From contig NZ_LT607751.1 of assembly GCF_900090305.1 (NCBI RefSeq), positions 3,534,001 to 3,598,000 of the forward strand: a stretch of DNA of 64,000 nucleotides, read 5' to 3'. Made by a program: the position numbers and the translations under genes. The notes under the pieces were generated by a model. It saw only the letters and a program-made list of their open reading frames with translations, had not been told where the DNA came from and ran no database searches. Origin of the DNA: Micromonospora siamensis (GTDB lineage: Bacteria; Actinomycetota; Actinomycetes; Mycobacteriales; Micromonosporaceae). Positions 46,137 to 55,125 of this stretch are shown here, one piece after another. Each line of letters begins with the position of its first letter. The stretch's first letter is position 1.

Positions 46137-46259
46137 CGCGTACCGGCCCGCGCGCCGACACCGTCGGCCCGCGCCGCCGGCACGCCCCCATCCGGCGTGA
46201 CGACGACTACGCTCGACGTGACGGGGGCACCGGGACGGGCGAGCAGAGCGGTAGGTCGG

Positions 46260-47777
46260 ATGAGCGTCAGACGGATCATGGGCACCGAGGTCGAGTACGG
46301 CATCTCCGTACCGACCCAGGCCGGAGCCAACCCGATGGTCACCTCCTCGCAGGTGGTCAACGCCTACGGGGCCCGCCCGGAACTCAACCGCGGCGGCCGG
46401 GCCCGCTGGGACTACGAGGAGGAGTCGCCGCTGCGCGACGCCCGCGGCTTCACCTACTCCGGAGCCGCGTACGACCCGGCGGAGGCGCTCGCCGACGAGG
46501 ACCTGGGACTGGCCAACGTCATACTCACCAACGGCGCCCGGCTGTATGTCGACCACGCGCACCCCGAGTACTCCACGCCCGAGGTGACCAACCCCCTCGA
46601 CATCGTGCGCTGGGACAAGGCGGGGGAGCGGGTGATGGCCGAGGCCGCCCGCCGCGCCGCCACCATCCCCGGCACCCAGCCGATCCACCTGTACAAGAAC
46701 AACACCGACAACAAGGGCGCCAGCTACGGCGCCCACGAGAACTACCTCATGCGCCGGCAGACCCCGTTCACCGACATCGTGGCGTACCTGACGCCGTTCT
46801 TCGTCACCCGGCAGATCGTCTGCGGCGCCGGCCGGGTCGGCATCGGCCAGGACGGCGGCCAGAGCGGCTTCCAGATCTCCCAGCGCGCCGACTTCTTCGA
46901 GGTCGAGGTCGGCCTGGAGACCACCCTCAAGCGGCCCATCATCAACACCCGCGACGAGCCGCACGCCGACGCCGACAAGTACCGGCGGTTGCACGTCATC
47001 ATCGGCGACGCCAACCTGTCGGAGATCTCCACCTACCTCAAGGTGGGCACCACGGCGCTGATCCTCACCATGATCGAGGAGAAGGCGCTCGGCGGCGACC
47101 TCGGCATCGCCGACCCGGTGGCCGAGCTGCGCGCGGTCAGCCACGACCCGTCGCTCAAGCACCGGATGCGGCTGCGCGACGGCCGCCGGCTCACCGCCCT
47201 GGACCTGCAGTGGGCGTACCTTGAGCGGGCCCGTTCCTTCGTGGACGACCGGTACGGCGCCGACGCCGACGCGCAGACTGTCGACGTGCTGGACCGCTGG
47301 GAGAGCGTGCTGGACCGGCTCGGCCGCGACCCGTTCGAGTGCGCCACCGAGCTGGACTGGGTGGCCAAGCTGCGGCTGCTGGAGGGCTACCGGGAGCGGG
47401 AGAAGCTGGCCTGGGGCTCGCACAAGCTCCAGCTGGTCGACCTCCAGTACTCCGACGTCCGGCCGGACAAGGGCCTCTACCACCGGCTGGTCACCCGCGG
47501 TTCGATGAAGACGCTGCTGACCGACGAGCAGACCCGCACGGCGATGACCGAACCGCCGGAGGACACCCGGGCCTACTTCCGCGGCCGCTGCCTGGCCCAG
47601 TACGCCTCGGAGGTGGTGGCCGCCAGCTGGGACTCGGTCATCTTCGACGTCGGTCGGGAGTCGCTGGTGCGGGTGCCGATGATGGAGCCGGAGCGGGGCA
47701 CCGCCAAGCACGTCGGGGCGCTCTTCGACCGCTGCGACACCGCCAAGGATCTGCTGGAGACGCTGACCGGCGGCTGA
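46260..47777 (+). CDS. dop: Pup deamidase/depupylase Dop
   Basis: This 505-residue enzyme, of the carboxylate-amine ligase fold, converts the C-terminal Gln of Pup to Glu and also removes Pup from substrates. The nucleotide-binding strand [10 protein letters not shown], the [18 protein letters not shown] acidic loop, [11 protein letters not shown] and [10 protein letters not shown] match the family. The longer GTG start at 46197 is rejected because a TACGCT box (46212-46217) lies after it. Pup ends in Gln here, so this activity is needed. Confidence 0.95.
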   Translation: MSVRRIMGTEVEYGISVPTQAGANPMVTSSQVVNAYGARPELNRGGRARWDYEEESPLRDARGFTYSGAAYDPAEALADEDLGLANVILTNGARLYVDHAHPEYSTPEVTNPLDIVRWDKAGERVMAEAARRAATIPGTQPIHLYKNNTDNKGASYGAHENYLMRRQTPFTDIVAYLTPFFVTRQIVCGAGRVGIGQDGGQSGFQISQRADFFEVEVGLETTLKRPIINTRDEPHADADKYRRLHVIIGDANLSEISTYLKVGTTALILTMIEEKALGGDLGIADPVAELRAVSHDPSLKHRMRLRDGRRLTALDLQWAYLERARSFVDDRYGADADAQTVDVLDRWESVLDRLGRDPFECATELDWVAKLRLLEGYREREKLAWGSHKLQLVDLQYSDVRPDKGLYHRLVTRGSMKTLLTDEQTRTAMTEPPEDTRAYFRGRCLAQYASEVVAASWDSVIFDVGRESLVRVPMMEPERGTAKHVGALFDRCDTAKDLLETLTGG

Positions 47778-47793
47778 GGCGTACGACCGCGGG

Positions 47794-47832
47794 GCCCGTC
47801 GCGTGCCGAAGGCCGGCGCGCGGCGGGCTTTT
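47794..47832 (+). terminator. Terminator after dop
   Basis: GCCCGTCGCGTGCC pairs imperfectly with GGCGCGCGGCGGGC and is followed by TTTT, about 50 bp before pup. Confidence 0.65.
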
Positions 47833-47883
47833 CGTCGCTCCCGCGAGGTAAGTTCATCGCAGGCGATCGTGGAGGAGGACGAC

Positions 47884-48093
47884 ATGGCGCAAGAGGGTGG
47901 TCAGACCCAGTCCGGCAAGTCGACCCAGGGCGAGGAGGTCGACGAGGTCACCGCGCAGGCCAATCCCGAGGTGGCGGAGCGGCACGCCGAGATCACCGAG
48001 GACGTCGACGACCTGCTCGACGAGATCGACTCGGTCCTGGAGGAGAACGCAGAGGAATTCGTGAGGGGATACGTACAAAAAGGGGGTCAGTGA
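47884..48093 (+). CDS. pup: Prokaryotic ubiquitin-like protein Pup
   Basis: This 69-residue disordered protein is covalently attached to Lys of target proteins for proteasomal degradation. The C-terminal half is the Arc-binding helix region (VDDLLDEIDSVLEENAEEFVRGYVQKGGQ). It ends in Gly-Gly-Gln, so Dop must deamidate it before ligation by PafA. The ATG follows GGAGGAGG. Normally prcB follows directly; here a transposon gene begins 147 bp downstream. Confidence 0.97.
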   Translation: MAQEGGQTQSGKSTQGEEVDEVTAQANPEVAERHAEITEDVDDLLDEIDSVLEENAEEFVRGYVQKGGQ

Positions 48094-48117
48094 GAAGAAT
48101 GTCCGATTTGCTAGGTT

Positions 48118-48166
48118 CCGAGGCGGCGGCGCGTCTGTAGTGCTACTCACGCCAAGGTGACCTCGG
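48118..48166 (+). repeat. Nested hairpin, candidate left end of TnpB element
   Basis: CCGAGG (48118-48123) pairs with CCTCGG (48161-48166), enclosing GGCG/CGCC and GTAG-TG-CTAC (48137-48146). It lies between pup and tnpB, as expected for the subterminal palindrome of an IS200/IS605-type end. It could also terminate pup. Confidence 0.4.
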
Positions 48167-48239
48167 CTATGTCGGGACATTGGCCCGCGTGACGCGAGTG
48201 TCACGACTGAGCCGATCGGCAAGGAGGTGGGGTGCCGAC

Positions 48240-49388
48240 GTGAAAATCGTGGTCCAGGTTCGCCTGTATCCGGACGCCGCGCAGGAGGTGGCGCTGTCGG
48301 CGACGCTCAAGCTGTGCAACGAAGGTGCGAACATCGCGTCGGCTGAGGCGTTCAAGCGGCGGATTCACGCGAAGCGGGAACTGCAACGACTCACCTACGG
48401 CCGTTTGAAGGTCCTCGGCCTGTCGGCTCAGCCCGCGATTCAGGTTGCTCGTAAGGTTGCTGGCGCATACGCCACCTTGAACGGCAAGATCCGCGCCGGC
48501 AACCTTGGTCAGCTCGGATCGAAGCGTCGTATCAAGGCAGAATCTAAGCCGATCCAGTTCCGGCATGACGCTGCACAGCCGTTCGATGACCGCTGCCTCT
48601 CCTGGCGGCTCGCCGACCGCACCGTGTCGATCTGGTCCGTGAGAGGTCGGTTGACGCGAGTGCGATTCGGCTGCTCGCCGCAGCAGTATCTGACCCTCGT
48701 GGCGCACCGACAGGGCGAGTCCGACCTTGTGCATCGTGACGGCAAGTGGTTTCTGTACGCCACCTGCGACATCCCCGACGTCGAGGCGAAAGAGCCGGAC
48801 GGATTCCTGGGCGTAGACCTGGGTATCGCGAACATTGCCACCGTCGATGGCGGACGCCGGTACTGCGGCAAGGGCTTGAACCGTGTCAGGCACCGTAACC
48901 AGCGGCTGCGAACCAAGCTTCAGCGCATCGGCACCAAGTCGGCCAAGCGGTTGTTGAAGGCTCGTCGCCGTAAGGAATCACGGTTCGTGGCCGACACCAA
49001 CCATCGCATTGCCAAGCAGCTCGTGACCGAGGCCGAACGCACCGGCCGCGGGATCGCACTTGAAGACCTCAAGGGCATCCGTGACCGGGTACGGCTCCGA
49101 CGGCCCCAGCGGGTCACACTGCATTCGTGGGCGTTCTACCAGCTCGCTCGGTTGATCACTTACAAGGCGGCTCGGGTGGGGATCAGGGTCGTTCGCGTTG
49201 ATCCGTCGTACACCTCGCAGCGCTGCTCCGTGTGCGGCTATACCGCCAGGGCCAACCGGTCTCGGCAATCGACCTTCCGGTGCATGTCGTGCGGTTTCGC
49301 TGAGCACGCCGACGTGAACGCAGCCCGCAACATCGCCGCTCGCGGTGTTGCGGACTGGGCAGCCGCCAGCCTGCCGAACGCGGCGTAA
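48240..49388 (+). CDS. tnpB: RNA-guided endonuclease TnpB
   Basis: This 382-residue protein is a TnpB/OrfB of IS200/IS605-type elements, the ancestor of Cas12 nucleases. It has an N-terminal REC/wedge region (KIVVQVRLYPDAAQE), a RuvC domain with Asp193 (GVDLGIA), Glu275 (GIALEDLKG) and Asp358 (HADVNAARN) all present, and a zinc finger with Cys329, Cys332, Cys348 and Cys351. GTG 48240 follows AAGGAGG; an upstream in-frame start adds 20 basic residues unlike the family. The gene looks intact. Confidence 0.93.
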   Translation: MKIVVQVRLYPDAAQEVALSATLKLCNEGANIASAEAFKRRIHAKRELQRLTYGRLKVLGLSAQPAIQVARKVAGAYATLNGKIRAGNLGQLGSKRRIKAESKPIQFRHDAAQPFDDRCLSWRLADRTVSIWSVRGRLTRVRFGCSPQQYLTLVAHRQGESDLVHRDGKWFLYATCDIPDVEAKEPDGFLGVDLGIANIATVDGGRRYCGKGLNRVRHRNQRLRTKLQRIGTKSAKRLLKARRRKESRFVADTNHRIAKQLVTEAERTGRGIALEDLKGIRDRVRLRRPQRVTLHSWAFYQLARLITYKAARVGIRVVRVDPSYTSQRCSVCGYTARANRSRQSTFRCMSCGFAEHADVNAARNIAARGVADWAAASLPNAA

Positions 49389-49467
49389 CCCGTGCAGCCA
49401 GTACGACGTTCGCAGCCGCAAGCTCGGCCCTTCGGGGCCGGGAAGCTGACTTGCAATGGTGGTCTTG

Positions 49468-49498
49468 GCCAGTGCTGCGAGAATCCTCGAAGACTGGC
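49468..49498 (+). repeat. Candidate right-end hairpin of TnpB element
   Basis: GCCAGT and ACTGGC enclose CGAG-AATC-CTCG; the imperfect palindrome has the form used by Y1-type TnpA transposases to recognise ends. Confidence 0.5.
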
Positions 49499-49504
49499 TA
49501 TGGT
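49499..49504 (+). promoter_or_regulatory. Possible -10 box for prcBA
   Basis: TATGGT lies 26 nt before the prcB GTG. If used, prcBA would be transcribed from the right edge of the element. Confidence 0.35.
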
Positions 49505-49530
49505 GATCAAAACTCTCTGAGAGGAACCAC

Positions 49531-50370
49531 GTGGCAGCGGGCTTCGATCCATCCGGGCGTCTACCAGATGTGTTCACCAACGCGGGGACGTCCTCCTTCA
49601 CCACGTTCCTGAGCAGGGTGGCTCCCGAGATGCTGCCCGGCCGTCGGCCGCTGCCGCCGGGCATGGCCGCCGACCTGGCGCCGCACGCCACCACCATCGT
49701 GGCCATCTCGGCCGCCGGTGGTGTGGTGATGGCCGGCGACCGGCGCGCCACCATGGGCAACCTGATCGCCCAGCGCGACATCGAGAAGGTGCATCCGGCC
49801 GACGCGTACTCCCTGGTCGGCATCGCGGGCACCGCGGGCATCGGCATCGAGCTGATGCGACTGTTCCAGGTGGAGCTGGAGCACTACGAGAAGATCGAGG
49901 GCGCGATGCTCTCGCTGGACGGCAAGGCCAACCGGCTGGCCTCGATGATCCGGGGCAACCTCGGCGCGGCGATGCAGGGCCTCGCGGTGATCCCGCTCTT
50001 CGCCGGTTTCGACCTGGCGGCGAGCGACCCGGCCCGGGCCGGACGGATCTTCAGCTTCGACGTCACCGGCGGCCCGTACGAGGAGACCGGCTACGACGCG
50101 ATCGGTTCGGGTTCGCTCTTCGCGAAGTCGGCGCTGAAGAAGCGCTACCGCGCCGGGATCTCCGTCGACGACGCCGTCCGGCTGGCCGTCGAGGCGCTCT
50201 ACGACGCGGCGGACGACGACACCGCGACCGGTGGTCCGGACCTGACCCGCCGGATCTACCCGGTGGTGATGACCGCGACCGCGGAGGGCACCCACCGGCT
50301 CACCGACGCCGAGACGGCGACGATCGCCGAGGGCGTCGTCGCCGGCCGGATGGAGAACCCGGGCGGCTGA
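49531..50370 (+). CDS. prcB: Proteasome subunit beta
   Basis: This 279-residue protein is the catalytic subunit of the 20S proteasome. A 53-residue propeptide is removed to expose Thr54 as N-terminal nucleophile ([10 protein letters not shown]). The catalytic Asp/Lys region [11 protein letters not shown] and the later Ser-Gly motif ([13 protein letters not shown]) are present. GTG follows GAGAGG. It is 71 bp from prcA. The upstream flank is now the TnpB element instead of pup. Confidence 0.97.
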   Translation: MAAGFDPSGRLPDVFTNAGTSSFTTFLSRVAPEMLPGRRPLPPGMAADLAPHATTIVAISAAGGVVMAGDRRATMGNLIAQRDIEKVHPADAYSLVGIAGTAGIGIELMRLFQVELEHYEKIEGAMLSLDGKANRLASMIRGNLGAAMQGLAVIPLFAGFDLAASDPARAGRIFSFDVTGGPYEETGYDAIGSGSLFAKSALKKRYRAGISVDDAVRLAVEALYDAADDDTATGGPDLTRRIYPVVMTATAEGTHRLTDAETATIAEGVVAGRMENPGG

Positions 50371-50441
50371 CCCGCCCGTCCCGTCCCCCTCCCGCACACC
50401 AGCAGTCGTCAGCACAGCGCCTTCGAAGGAGAACCGCCGCC

Positions 50442-51272
50442 GTGGCCATGCAGTTCTACGCCTCGCCCGAGCAGATCATGCGCGACCGCTCCGAGCTGGC
50501 CCGCAAGGGCATCGCCCGGGGTCGGAGCGCGGTGGTCCTGAGCTACGCCGACGGGGTGCTCTTCGTCGCGGAGAACCTCTCCAGCGCCCTGCACAAGGTC
50601 AGTGAGATCTACGACCGGATCGGCTTCGCCGCAGTGGGGCGGTACAACGAGTTCGAGAACCTGCGTCGGGCCGGCGTGCGGATGGCCGACCTCAACGGCC
50701 TGAGCTACGACCGGCGCGACGTCACCGGTCGGGCGCTGGCGAACGCGTTCGCGCAGACCCTGGGCGCGATCTTCACCGAGCAGTCGAAGCCGTTCGAGGT
50801 GGAGATCTGCGTGGCGCAGGTGGGGTCTTCCCCGGAGGACGACGAGCTGTACCGGCTGACCTACGACGGTTCGGTGAACGACGAGCCGGGGCGGATGGCG
50901 ATGGGCGGCCAGGCCGACGCGATCACCGGGGTGTTGAAGTCGCAGCACCGGCCGGAGATGTCGCTGGGTGAGGCGGTCAAGGCGGCGGTGGCCGCGCTGG
51001 GCAGCGTGGGCGGGGAGGGTGGCGCGTCCCGGACGATCGCCGCGCACCAGCTCGAGGTGGCGGTGCTGGACCGGCGCCGGGTGGGGCGGACGTTCCGGCG
51101 GATCACCGGCGCGGCGCTGACGGCACTGCTCGAAGGGGACGCCTCGGCGGACACCGCGCCCGCGCCGGGCGTGGCGAAGACGCCGGCCGTGCCGACCGAG
51201 GAGGCGCACAAGCCGACCACGTCGGCCGGCTCGGCGGACCTGGAGGGTCAGCAGGAGCAGCCGGAGGCTTAG
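50442..51272 (+). CDS. prcA: Proteasome subunit alpha
   Basis: This 276-residue protein forms the outer rings and gate of the 20S proteasome. It has the alpha-subunit N terminus ([31 protein letters not shown]) and an acidic, disordered C-terminal tail (from about 240). It lacks a catalytic Thr, as expected. GTG is preceded by GGAGAA. Confidence 0.96.
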   Translation: MAMQFYASPEQIMRDRSELARKGIARGRSAVVLSYADGVLFVAENLSSALHKVSEIYDRIGFAAVGRYNEFENLRRAGVRMADLNGLSYDRRDVTGRALANAFAQTLGAIFTEQSKPFEVEICVAQVGSSPEDDELYRLTYDGSVNDEPGRMAMGGQADAITGVLKSQHRPEMSLGEAVKAAVAALGSVGGEGGASRTIAAHQLEVAVLDRRRVGRTFRRITGAALTALLEGDASADTAPAPGVAKTPAVPTEEAHKPTTSAGSADLEGQQEQPEA

Positions 51273-51295
51273 TCCACGACGGATGTCCCGGGCCC

Positions 51296-51330
51296 CGGGC
51301 GCGCGCCCTGGCATGCTCGGGGCGCGCCCG
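51296..51330 (+). terminator. Hairpin after prcA
   Basis: CGGGCGCGCGCCC (51296-51308) pairs with GGGGCGCGCCCG (51319-51330) over about 11 bp with a 10-nt loop. Confidence 0.55.
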
Positions 51331-51603
51331 CGTCCCGTCCTCGCGGCGGAGTGCCCCCGCGTGCCGCGCATCGGGCCATGCCCGCCGGGCATCGCCCCCG
51401 TATGCCGCGCGTCGTTCCATACTCGCCGCCGGACGTCGCGGTATGCCGCGTCCAGTGCCCGCTGGCCGCGCACGTCCGGTCGCCCGTGCAGCGCGGGTCC
51501 CGCTGGTCGCACGCGGCGTTCGGCTCGGCGGGTCGGGCGTCCCACGGCATGGACTCGGGCGGTTCCGGTGATCGAGCCCTGCCCATTCGGGCGCTCGGGC
51601 GGC

Positions 51604-51609
51604 TAATGT
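51604..51609 (+). promoter_or_regulatory. -10 box of pafA
   Basis: TAATGT, 6 nt before ATG 51616; pafA seems to be transcribed separately from prcBA. Confidence 0.5.
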
Positions 51610-51615
51610 CACATC

Positions 51616-52974
51616 ATGGAGCGGCGAATCTTCGGCCTCGAGACCGAGTACGGCGTCACCTGCACCTACCGCGGGCAGCGCCGACTTTCCCCCGACGAGG
51701 TCGCGCGGTACCTGTTCCGCCGGGTGGTGTCGTGGGGCCGGTCGAGCAACGTCTTCCTGCGCAACGGGGCCCGGCTTTACCTGGACGTCGGTTCGCACCC
51801 GGAGTACGCGACACCGGAGTGCGACTCGGTCACCGATCTGGTGGCCCACGACCGGGCGGGGGAGCGGATCCTGGAGGGGCTGCTCGTCGACGCGGAGAAG
51901 CGGCTGCACGACGAGGGCATCGCGGGTGAGATCTACCTGTTCAAGAACAACACCGATTCGGCCGGCAACTCGTACGGCTGCCACGAGAACTACCTCGTGT
52001 CCCGGCACGGGGAGTTCGGCCGGCTGGCCGACGTGCTGATCCCGTTCCTGGTGACCCGGCAGTTGATCTGCGGGGCGGGCAAGGTGCTGCAGACCCCGCG
52101 GGGTGCGGTCTACTGCCTGTCGCAGCGCGCCGAGCACATCTGGGAGGGCGTCTCGTCGGCGACCACCCGCAGCCGGCCGATCATCAACACCCGGGACGAG
52201 CCGCACGCGGACGCGGAACGCTACCGCCGGCTGCACGTGATCGTGGGTGACTCGAACATGAACGAGGTCACCACGCTGCTCAAGGTGGGCAGCGCCGACA
52301 TCGTGCTGCGGATGATCGAGGCCGGGGTGGTGATGCGGGACCTGTCGCTGGAGAACCCGATCCGGGCGATCCGCGAGGTCTCGCACGACATCACCGGGCG
52401 GCGCAAGGTGCGGCTCACCTCCGGCAAGGAGGTCAGCGCCCTGGAGATCCAGCAGGAATACCTGGCGAAGGCGACGGAGTTCGTGGAGCGCCGGGGCGGC
52501 GACCAGACCGCCAAGCGGGTGGTGGAGCTCTGGGGCCGGGTGCTGCGGGCGGTGGAGACCGGCGACCTGGACCCGGTGGCCCGCGAGATCGACTGGGTGA
52601 CGAAGCTGAAGTTGATCGAGCGGTACCAGCGCAAGCACGACCTGCCGCTGTCGCATCCTCGGGTGGCGCAGATGGACCTGGCCTATCACGACCTGCGCCG
52701 GGGCCGCGGCCTGTACGGGTTGCTGGAGCGGCGGGGCGAGGTGGACCGGGTGGCGACCGACCCGGAGATCTTCGAGGCGAAGGAGACTCCGCCGCAGACC
52801 ACGCGGGCGCGGCTGCGGGGCGAGTTCATCCGGCACGCGCAGGAGAAGCGGCGTGACTTCACCGTCGACTGGGTGCACCTGAAGCTGAACGACCAGGCGC
52901 AGCGCACGGTGCTCTGCAAGGACCCGTTCCGGGCGTACGACGAGCGGGTGGAGCGGTTGATCGCCAGCATGTGA
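51616..52974 (+). CDS. pafA: Pup-protein ligase PafA
   Basis: This 452-residue enzyme links the C-terminal Glu of deamidated Pup to a Lys of target proteins with ATP. It is a paralogue of Dop, with [42 protein letters not shown] and [25 protein letters not shown]. Active-site Glu and Asp positions look normal. The length is typical. Confidence 0.96.
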   Translation: MERRIFGLETEYGVTCTYRGQRRLSPDEVARYLFRRVVSWGRSSNVFLRNGARLYLDVGSHPEYATPECDSVTDLVAHDRAGERILEGLLVDAEKRLHDEGIAGEIYLFKNNTDSAGNSYGCHENYLVSRHGEFGRLADVLIPFLVTRQLICGAGKVLQTPRGAVYCLSQRAEHIWEGVSSATTRSRPIINTRDEPHADAERYRRLHVIVGDSNMNEVTTLLKVGSADIVLRMIEAGVVMRDLSLENPIRAIREVSHDITGRRKVRLTSGKEVSALEIQQEYLAKATEFVERRGGDQTAKRVVELWGRVLRAVETGDLDPVAREIDWVTKLKLIERYQRKHDLPLSHPRVAQMDLAYHDLRRGRGLYGLLERRGEVDRVATDPEIFEAKETPPQTTRARLRGEFIRHAQEKRRDFTVDWVHLKLNDQAQRTVLCKDPFRAYDERVERLIASM

Positions 52975-52980
52975 GGCGGT

Positions 52981-53010
52981 GCGCCGGCCGGCGTGGGTGC
53001 CGGCCGGCGC
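52981..53010 (+). terminator. Hairpin after pafA
   Basis: GCGCCGGCCGGC-GTGGGT-GCCGGCCGGCGC; a 12-bp perfect stem 6 bp past the stop. Confidence 0.7.
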
Positions 53011-53033
53011 CGGGCCGGTAGGCTGGCGGCGCG

Positions 53034-53228
53034 ATGAACACTTCTGATCCCTCCGACCGCGACGGCGGCACCGAGAAGCTGAACTGGATCGACCGGCGGC
53101 GGGCCAAGATCCGCGCCGAGGTCGAGCGCAACCGGCGTGGTGAGTACACCGTGCCGACCTGGGTGCTGGCGGTCGCGCTGGCCGTGATCGTGGGTGCCTG
53201 GCTGGCGTTGATCATCTTCCTGGGCTGA
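53034..53228 (+). CDS. Small single-helix membrane protein after pafA
   Basis: This 64-residue protein has a charged cytoplasmic N-terminal half (LNWIDRRRAKIRAEVERNRRGE) and a C-terminal membrane helix (about 43-63). I know no function; similar small proteins follow pafA in related genomes, from memory. A TAGGCT box lies 9 nt before the ATG. Confidence 0.75.
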   Translation: MNTSDPSDRDGGTEKLNWIDRRRAKIRAEVERNRRGEYTVPTWVLAVALAVIVGAWLALIIFLG

Positions 53229-53230
53229 GC

Positions 53231-53296
53231 CGCCGAGTCGCTGCCTGGCCTGCGCCGTTGGGTCGCCGAGCCGCTGGGTGCCCTGCGCCGTTGAGC
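53231..53296. repeat. 33-bp tandem duplication
   Basis: Units 53231-53263 and 53264-53296 agree at 27 of 33 positions (shared CGCCGAG and CCTGCGCCGTTG). It lies between the small membrane protein and histidine kinase genes. Confidence 0.5.
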
Positions 53297-53336
53297 CGAA
53301 TGAAGCCCCGCCGGTCCGGTGAGCCGGGGCCGGGCG

Positions 53337-54443
53337 CTAGCGCCTGCCGGGCAACCGGACCGTGACGAGCAGGCCGCCGGCGGGTCGGGCGGTCAGGGCG
53401 AGGGTGCCGCGGTGGGCCCGGACGACGCTGCGCACGATGGCCAGGCCGAGGCCGGCACCGGTGTGTCCGTCGGTGCGCACGCGGTCCGTTCCGCGCCGGA
53501 AGGGTTCGGTGAGGGTCGGTACCAATTCCGGCGGCAACGGCTGCCCGGTGTTCTCGACGTGCAGCACGACGGCGTCGCCGCCCGCCTCGGTGCGGACCGT
53601 CACGGTGCCACCGGTCGCGAGGTTGTGGACGACGGCGTTCTGCACGAGGTTGCTCACCATCCGCGCCAGGAGTTCCCGGGAGCCGCGGGTCGGCGCCGCC
53701 GCGCCGGTGACGTCCAGGGTGATCCGGCGCTGTTCGGCCAGCGGCAGCAGCGTTTCGGCGGCCTCCTCGGCGAGCAGGGACAGGTCGACCGGCTCCCGGC
53801 CGAGGTCGGCCCGGTCGCCGCGGCTGAGCAGCAGGAGGGCCTCGGTGAGGTCGATCGCCCGCTGGTTGACCGCGTACAGGCGCTCGACGAGTTGGTCCCG
53901 GTCGTGGGCCGGGTCGCGGCGGGCGACGTCGAGCAGCGCCCGGGAGATGGCCAGCGGGGTACGCAGCTCGTGGGAGGCGTTCGAGGCGAATCGCTGTTCC
54001 TCCGCGACGTGGGACTCGAGTCGTTCGAGCATGGTGTCGAAGGCGTCGGCGAGTTCCCGGAGCTCGTCGCGGCGGCCGGGCATCCCGATCCGGTGGGAGA
54101 GCGACCCGACGGTGGCGCTGCGGGTGGCGGCGGTGATGCGGGCCAGCGGGGCGAGCATCCGGCCGGCCAGCAGCCATCCGCCCAGCACCCCGAAGATCAC
54201 CAGGAACCCGGTCACTTCGGCCGCCCGCGGGGCGAAGGCCCGTAGCAGGTCACCGCGGCTGGGACTGCCCAGCAGGGGAGGCGCGTGCGGACCGGTCAAC
54301 GGCTGCGCGGTGGGCGCCTCGGGCACATAGCGCAGGAGGAACACCCAGACGACCGTGAGCAGGAGCGCCCCGGCGAGCAGCACGAAGCCGGCGTAGCTGG
54401 CGGTGAACTTGAGACGGACGCTCAGGCCCGGGGCTCTGTCCAT
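53337..54443 (-). CDS. Sensor histidine kinase
   Basis: This 368-residue kinase has two membrane helices (about 15-38 and 73-93) around a short 35-residue extracytoplasmic loop, a HAMP linker (95-150), the H-box ASHELRTPLAIS, an N-box NLVQNAVVHN and the G-box GAGLGLAIVRS. The small sensor loop is like intramembrane-sensing or VanS-like kinases. Its ATG overlaps the response regulator end by 22 bp. Confidence 0.93.
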   Translation of the reverse strand: MDRAPGLSVRLKFTASYAGFVLLAGALLLTVVWVFLLRYVPEAPTAQPLTGPHAPPLLGSPSRGDLLRAFAPRAAEVTGFLVIFGVLGGWLLAGRMLAPLARITAATRSATVGSLSHRIGMPGRRDELRELADAFDTMLERLESHVAEEQRFASNASHELRTPLAISRALLDVARRDPAHDRDQLVERLYAVNQRAIDLTEALLLLSRGDRADLGREPVDLSLLAEEAAETLLPLAEQRRITLDVTGAAAPTRGSRELLARMVSNLVQNAVVHNLATGGTVTVRTEAGGDAVVLHVENTGQPLPPELVPTLTEPFRRGTDRVRTDGHTGAGLGLAIVRSVVRAHRGTLALTARPAGGLLVTVRLPGRR

Positions 54444-55120
54444 GAGTCACCCTCTCGTGCCGGGGTGTCGATGCGGTAGCCGACGCCGGGCACGGTGGCG
54501 ATGACCCAGGGTTCGCCGAGCCGTTTGCGCAGCGCGGAGACGGTGATCCGCACGGCGTTGGTGAAGGGGTCGGCGTTGGCGTCCCAGGCCCGCTCCAGCA
54601 GGTCCTCGGCGCTGACCACCCCGCCGCCGGCGTCGACGAGGACCTCCAGCACGGCGAACTGCTTACGGGTGAGGGCGACGTGGCGTCCGTCGCGGAAGAC
54701 CTCCCGGCGGAAGGGGTCCAGTCGCAGGCCGGCGAGCTCGCGGACCGGGGGTCGGGCGTGTCCGCGCCGGCGGTCCAGCGCCCGCAGCCGCAGGACGAGT
54801 TCGCGCAGCTCGAACGGCTTGGTGAGGTAGTCGTCGGCCCCCGACTCGAACCCGGAGGCCTTGTCGTCGATCCGGTCGGCGGCGGTGAGCATGAGGATCG
54901 GGATGCCGCTGCCGGAGGCGACGATGTGCCGGGCGACCTCGTCCCCGGAGGGCCCGGGAATGTCGCGGTCGAGGACCACGAGGTCGTAGGAGTTGACGCC
55001 GAGCGCCTCCAGGGCGGCGTCGCCGTCGCCGGCGACGTCGGCGGCGATGGCCTCCAGCCGCAGGCCGTCCCGGACCGCTTCGGCCAGGTAGGGCTCGTCC
55101 TCCACGACCAGTACGCGCAT
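54422..55120 (-). CDS. OmpR-type response regulator
   Basis: This 232-residue regulator has a receiver domain (1-115; phosphoacceptor Asp in LVVLDRDIPG, Lys in YLTKPFE) and a winged-helix C-terminal domain (FRDGRHVALTRKQFAVLEVL, VRITVSALRKRLGEPWVIATVPGVGYRI). It pairs with the overlapping kinase gene and lies third in the operon with a VanZ-like gene and a serine hydrolase gene. A direct repeat upstream of the operon is a likely binding site. Confidence 0.93.
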   Translation of the reverse strand: MRVLVVEDEPYLAEAVRDGLRLEAIAADVAGDGDAALEALGVNSYDLVVLDRDIPGPSGDEVARHIVASGSGIPILMLTAADRIDDKASGFESGADDYLTKPFELRELVLRLRALDRRRGHARPPVRELAGLRLDPFRREVFRDGRHVALTRKQFAVLEVLVDAGGGVVSAEDLLERAWDANADPFTNAVRITVSALRKRLGEPWVIATVPGVGYRIDTPAREGDSWTEPRA

Positions 55121-55125
55121 GCGAC

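Larger units (their letters stand above)
48110..49505 (+). mobile_element. Solitary tnpB element inside the proteasome locus
   Basis: The stretch between pup and prcB has lower GC than its surroundings and contains an intact tnpB with hairpins on both sides but no TnpA transposase, as in IS1341-type elements. The ends are estimated only: the left near 48110, the right just past the hairpin at 49468-49498. The word GGCTATG occurs near both ends (48165-48171, 49496-49502). Confidence 0.65.
49389..49505 (+). ncRNA. Candidate TnpB guide RNA (omega-RNA) region
   Basis: In this family the guide RNA comes from the 3' end of tnpB and the right end of the element. Downstream of the stop is a hairpin with a TTCG loop (49421-49447; CGGCCC/GGGCCG stem) and then the right-end hairpin 49468-49498. 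The guide would be the sequence just past the element, within the prcB leader. The exact ends are unknown. Confidence 0.45.
51273..51615 (+). promoter_or_regulatory. 343-bp gap between prcA and pafA
   Basis: No gene is seen. It holds a hairpin 24 bp after prcA (51296-51330), three degenerate copies of a GTRTGCCGCG word (near 51360, 51400 and 51440), and the -10 box TAATGT (51604-51609) 6 nt before the pafA ATG. Confidence 0.5.

Noticed and set aside
46197..46259. Longer Dop N terminus from GTG 46197
   Set aside because: It adds 21 residues not typical of the family, and a -10-like box lies downstream of that GTG.
44286..47885. A 1199-residue open frame opposite arc and dop
   Set aside because: Same composition bias as above; arc and dop explain the DNA fully.
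48110..49505. Complete IS605 with TnpA
   Set aside because: There is no Y1 transposase gene; only tnpB is present.
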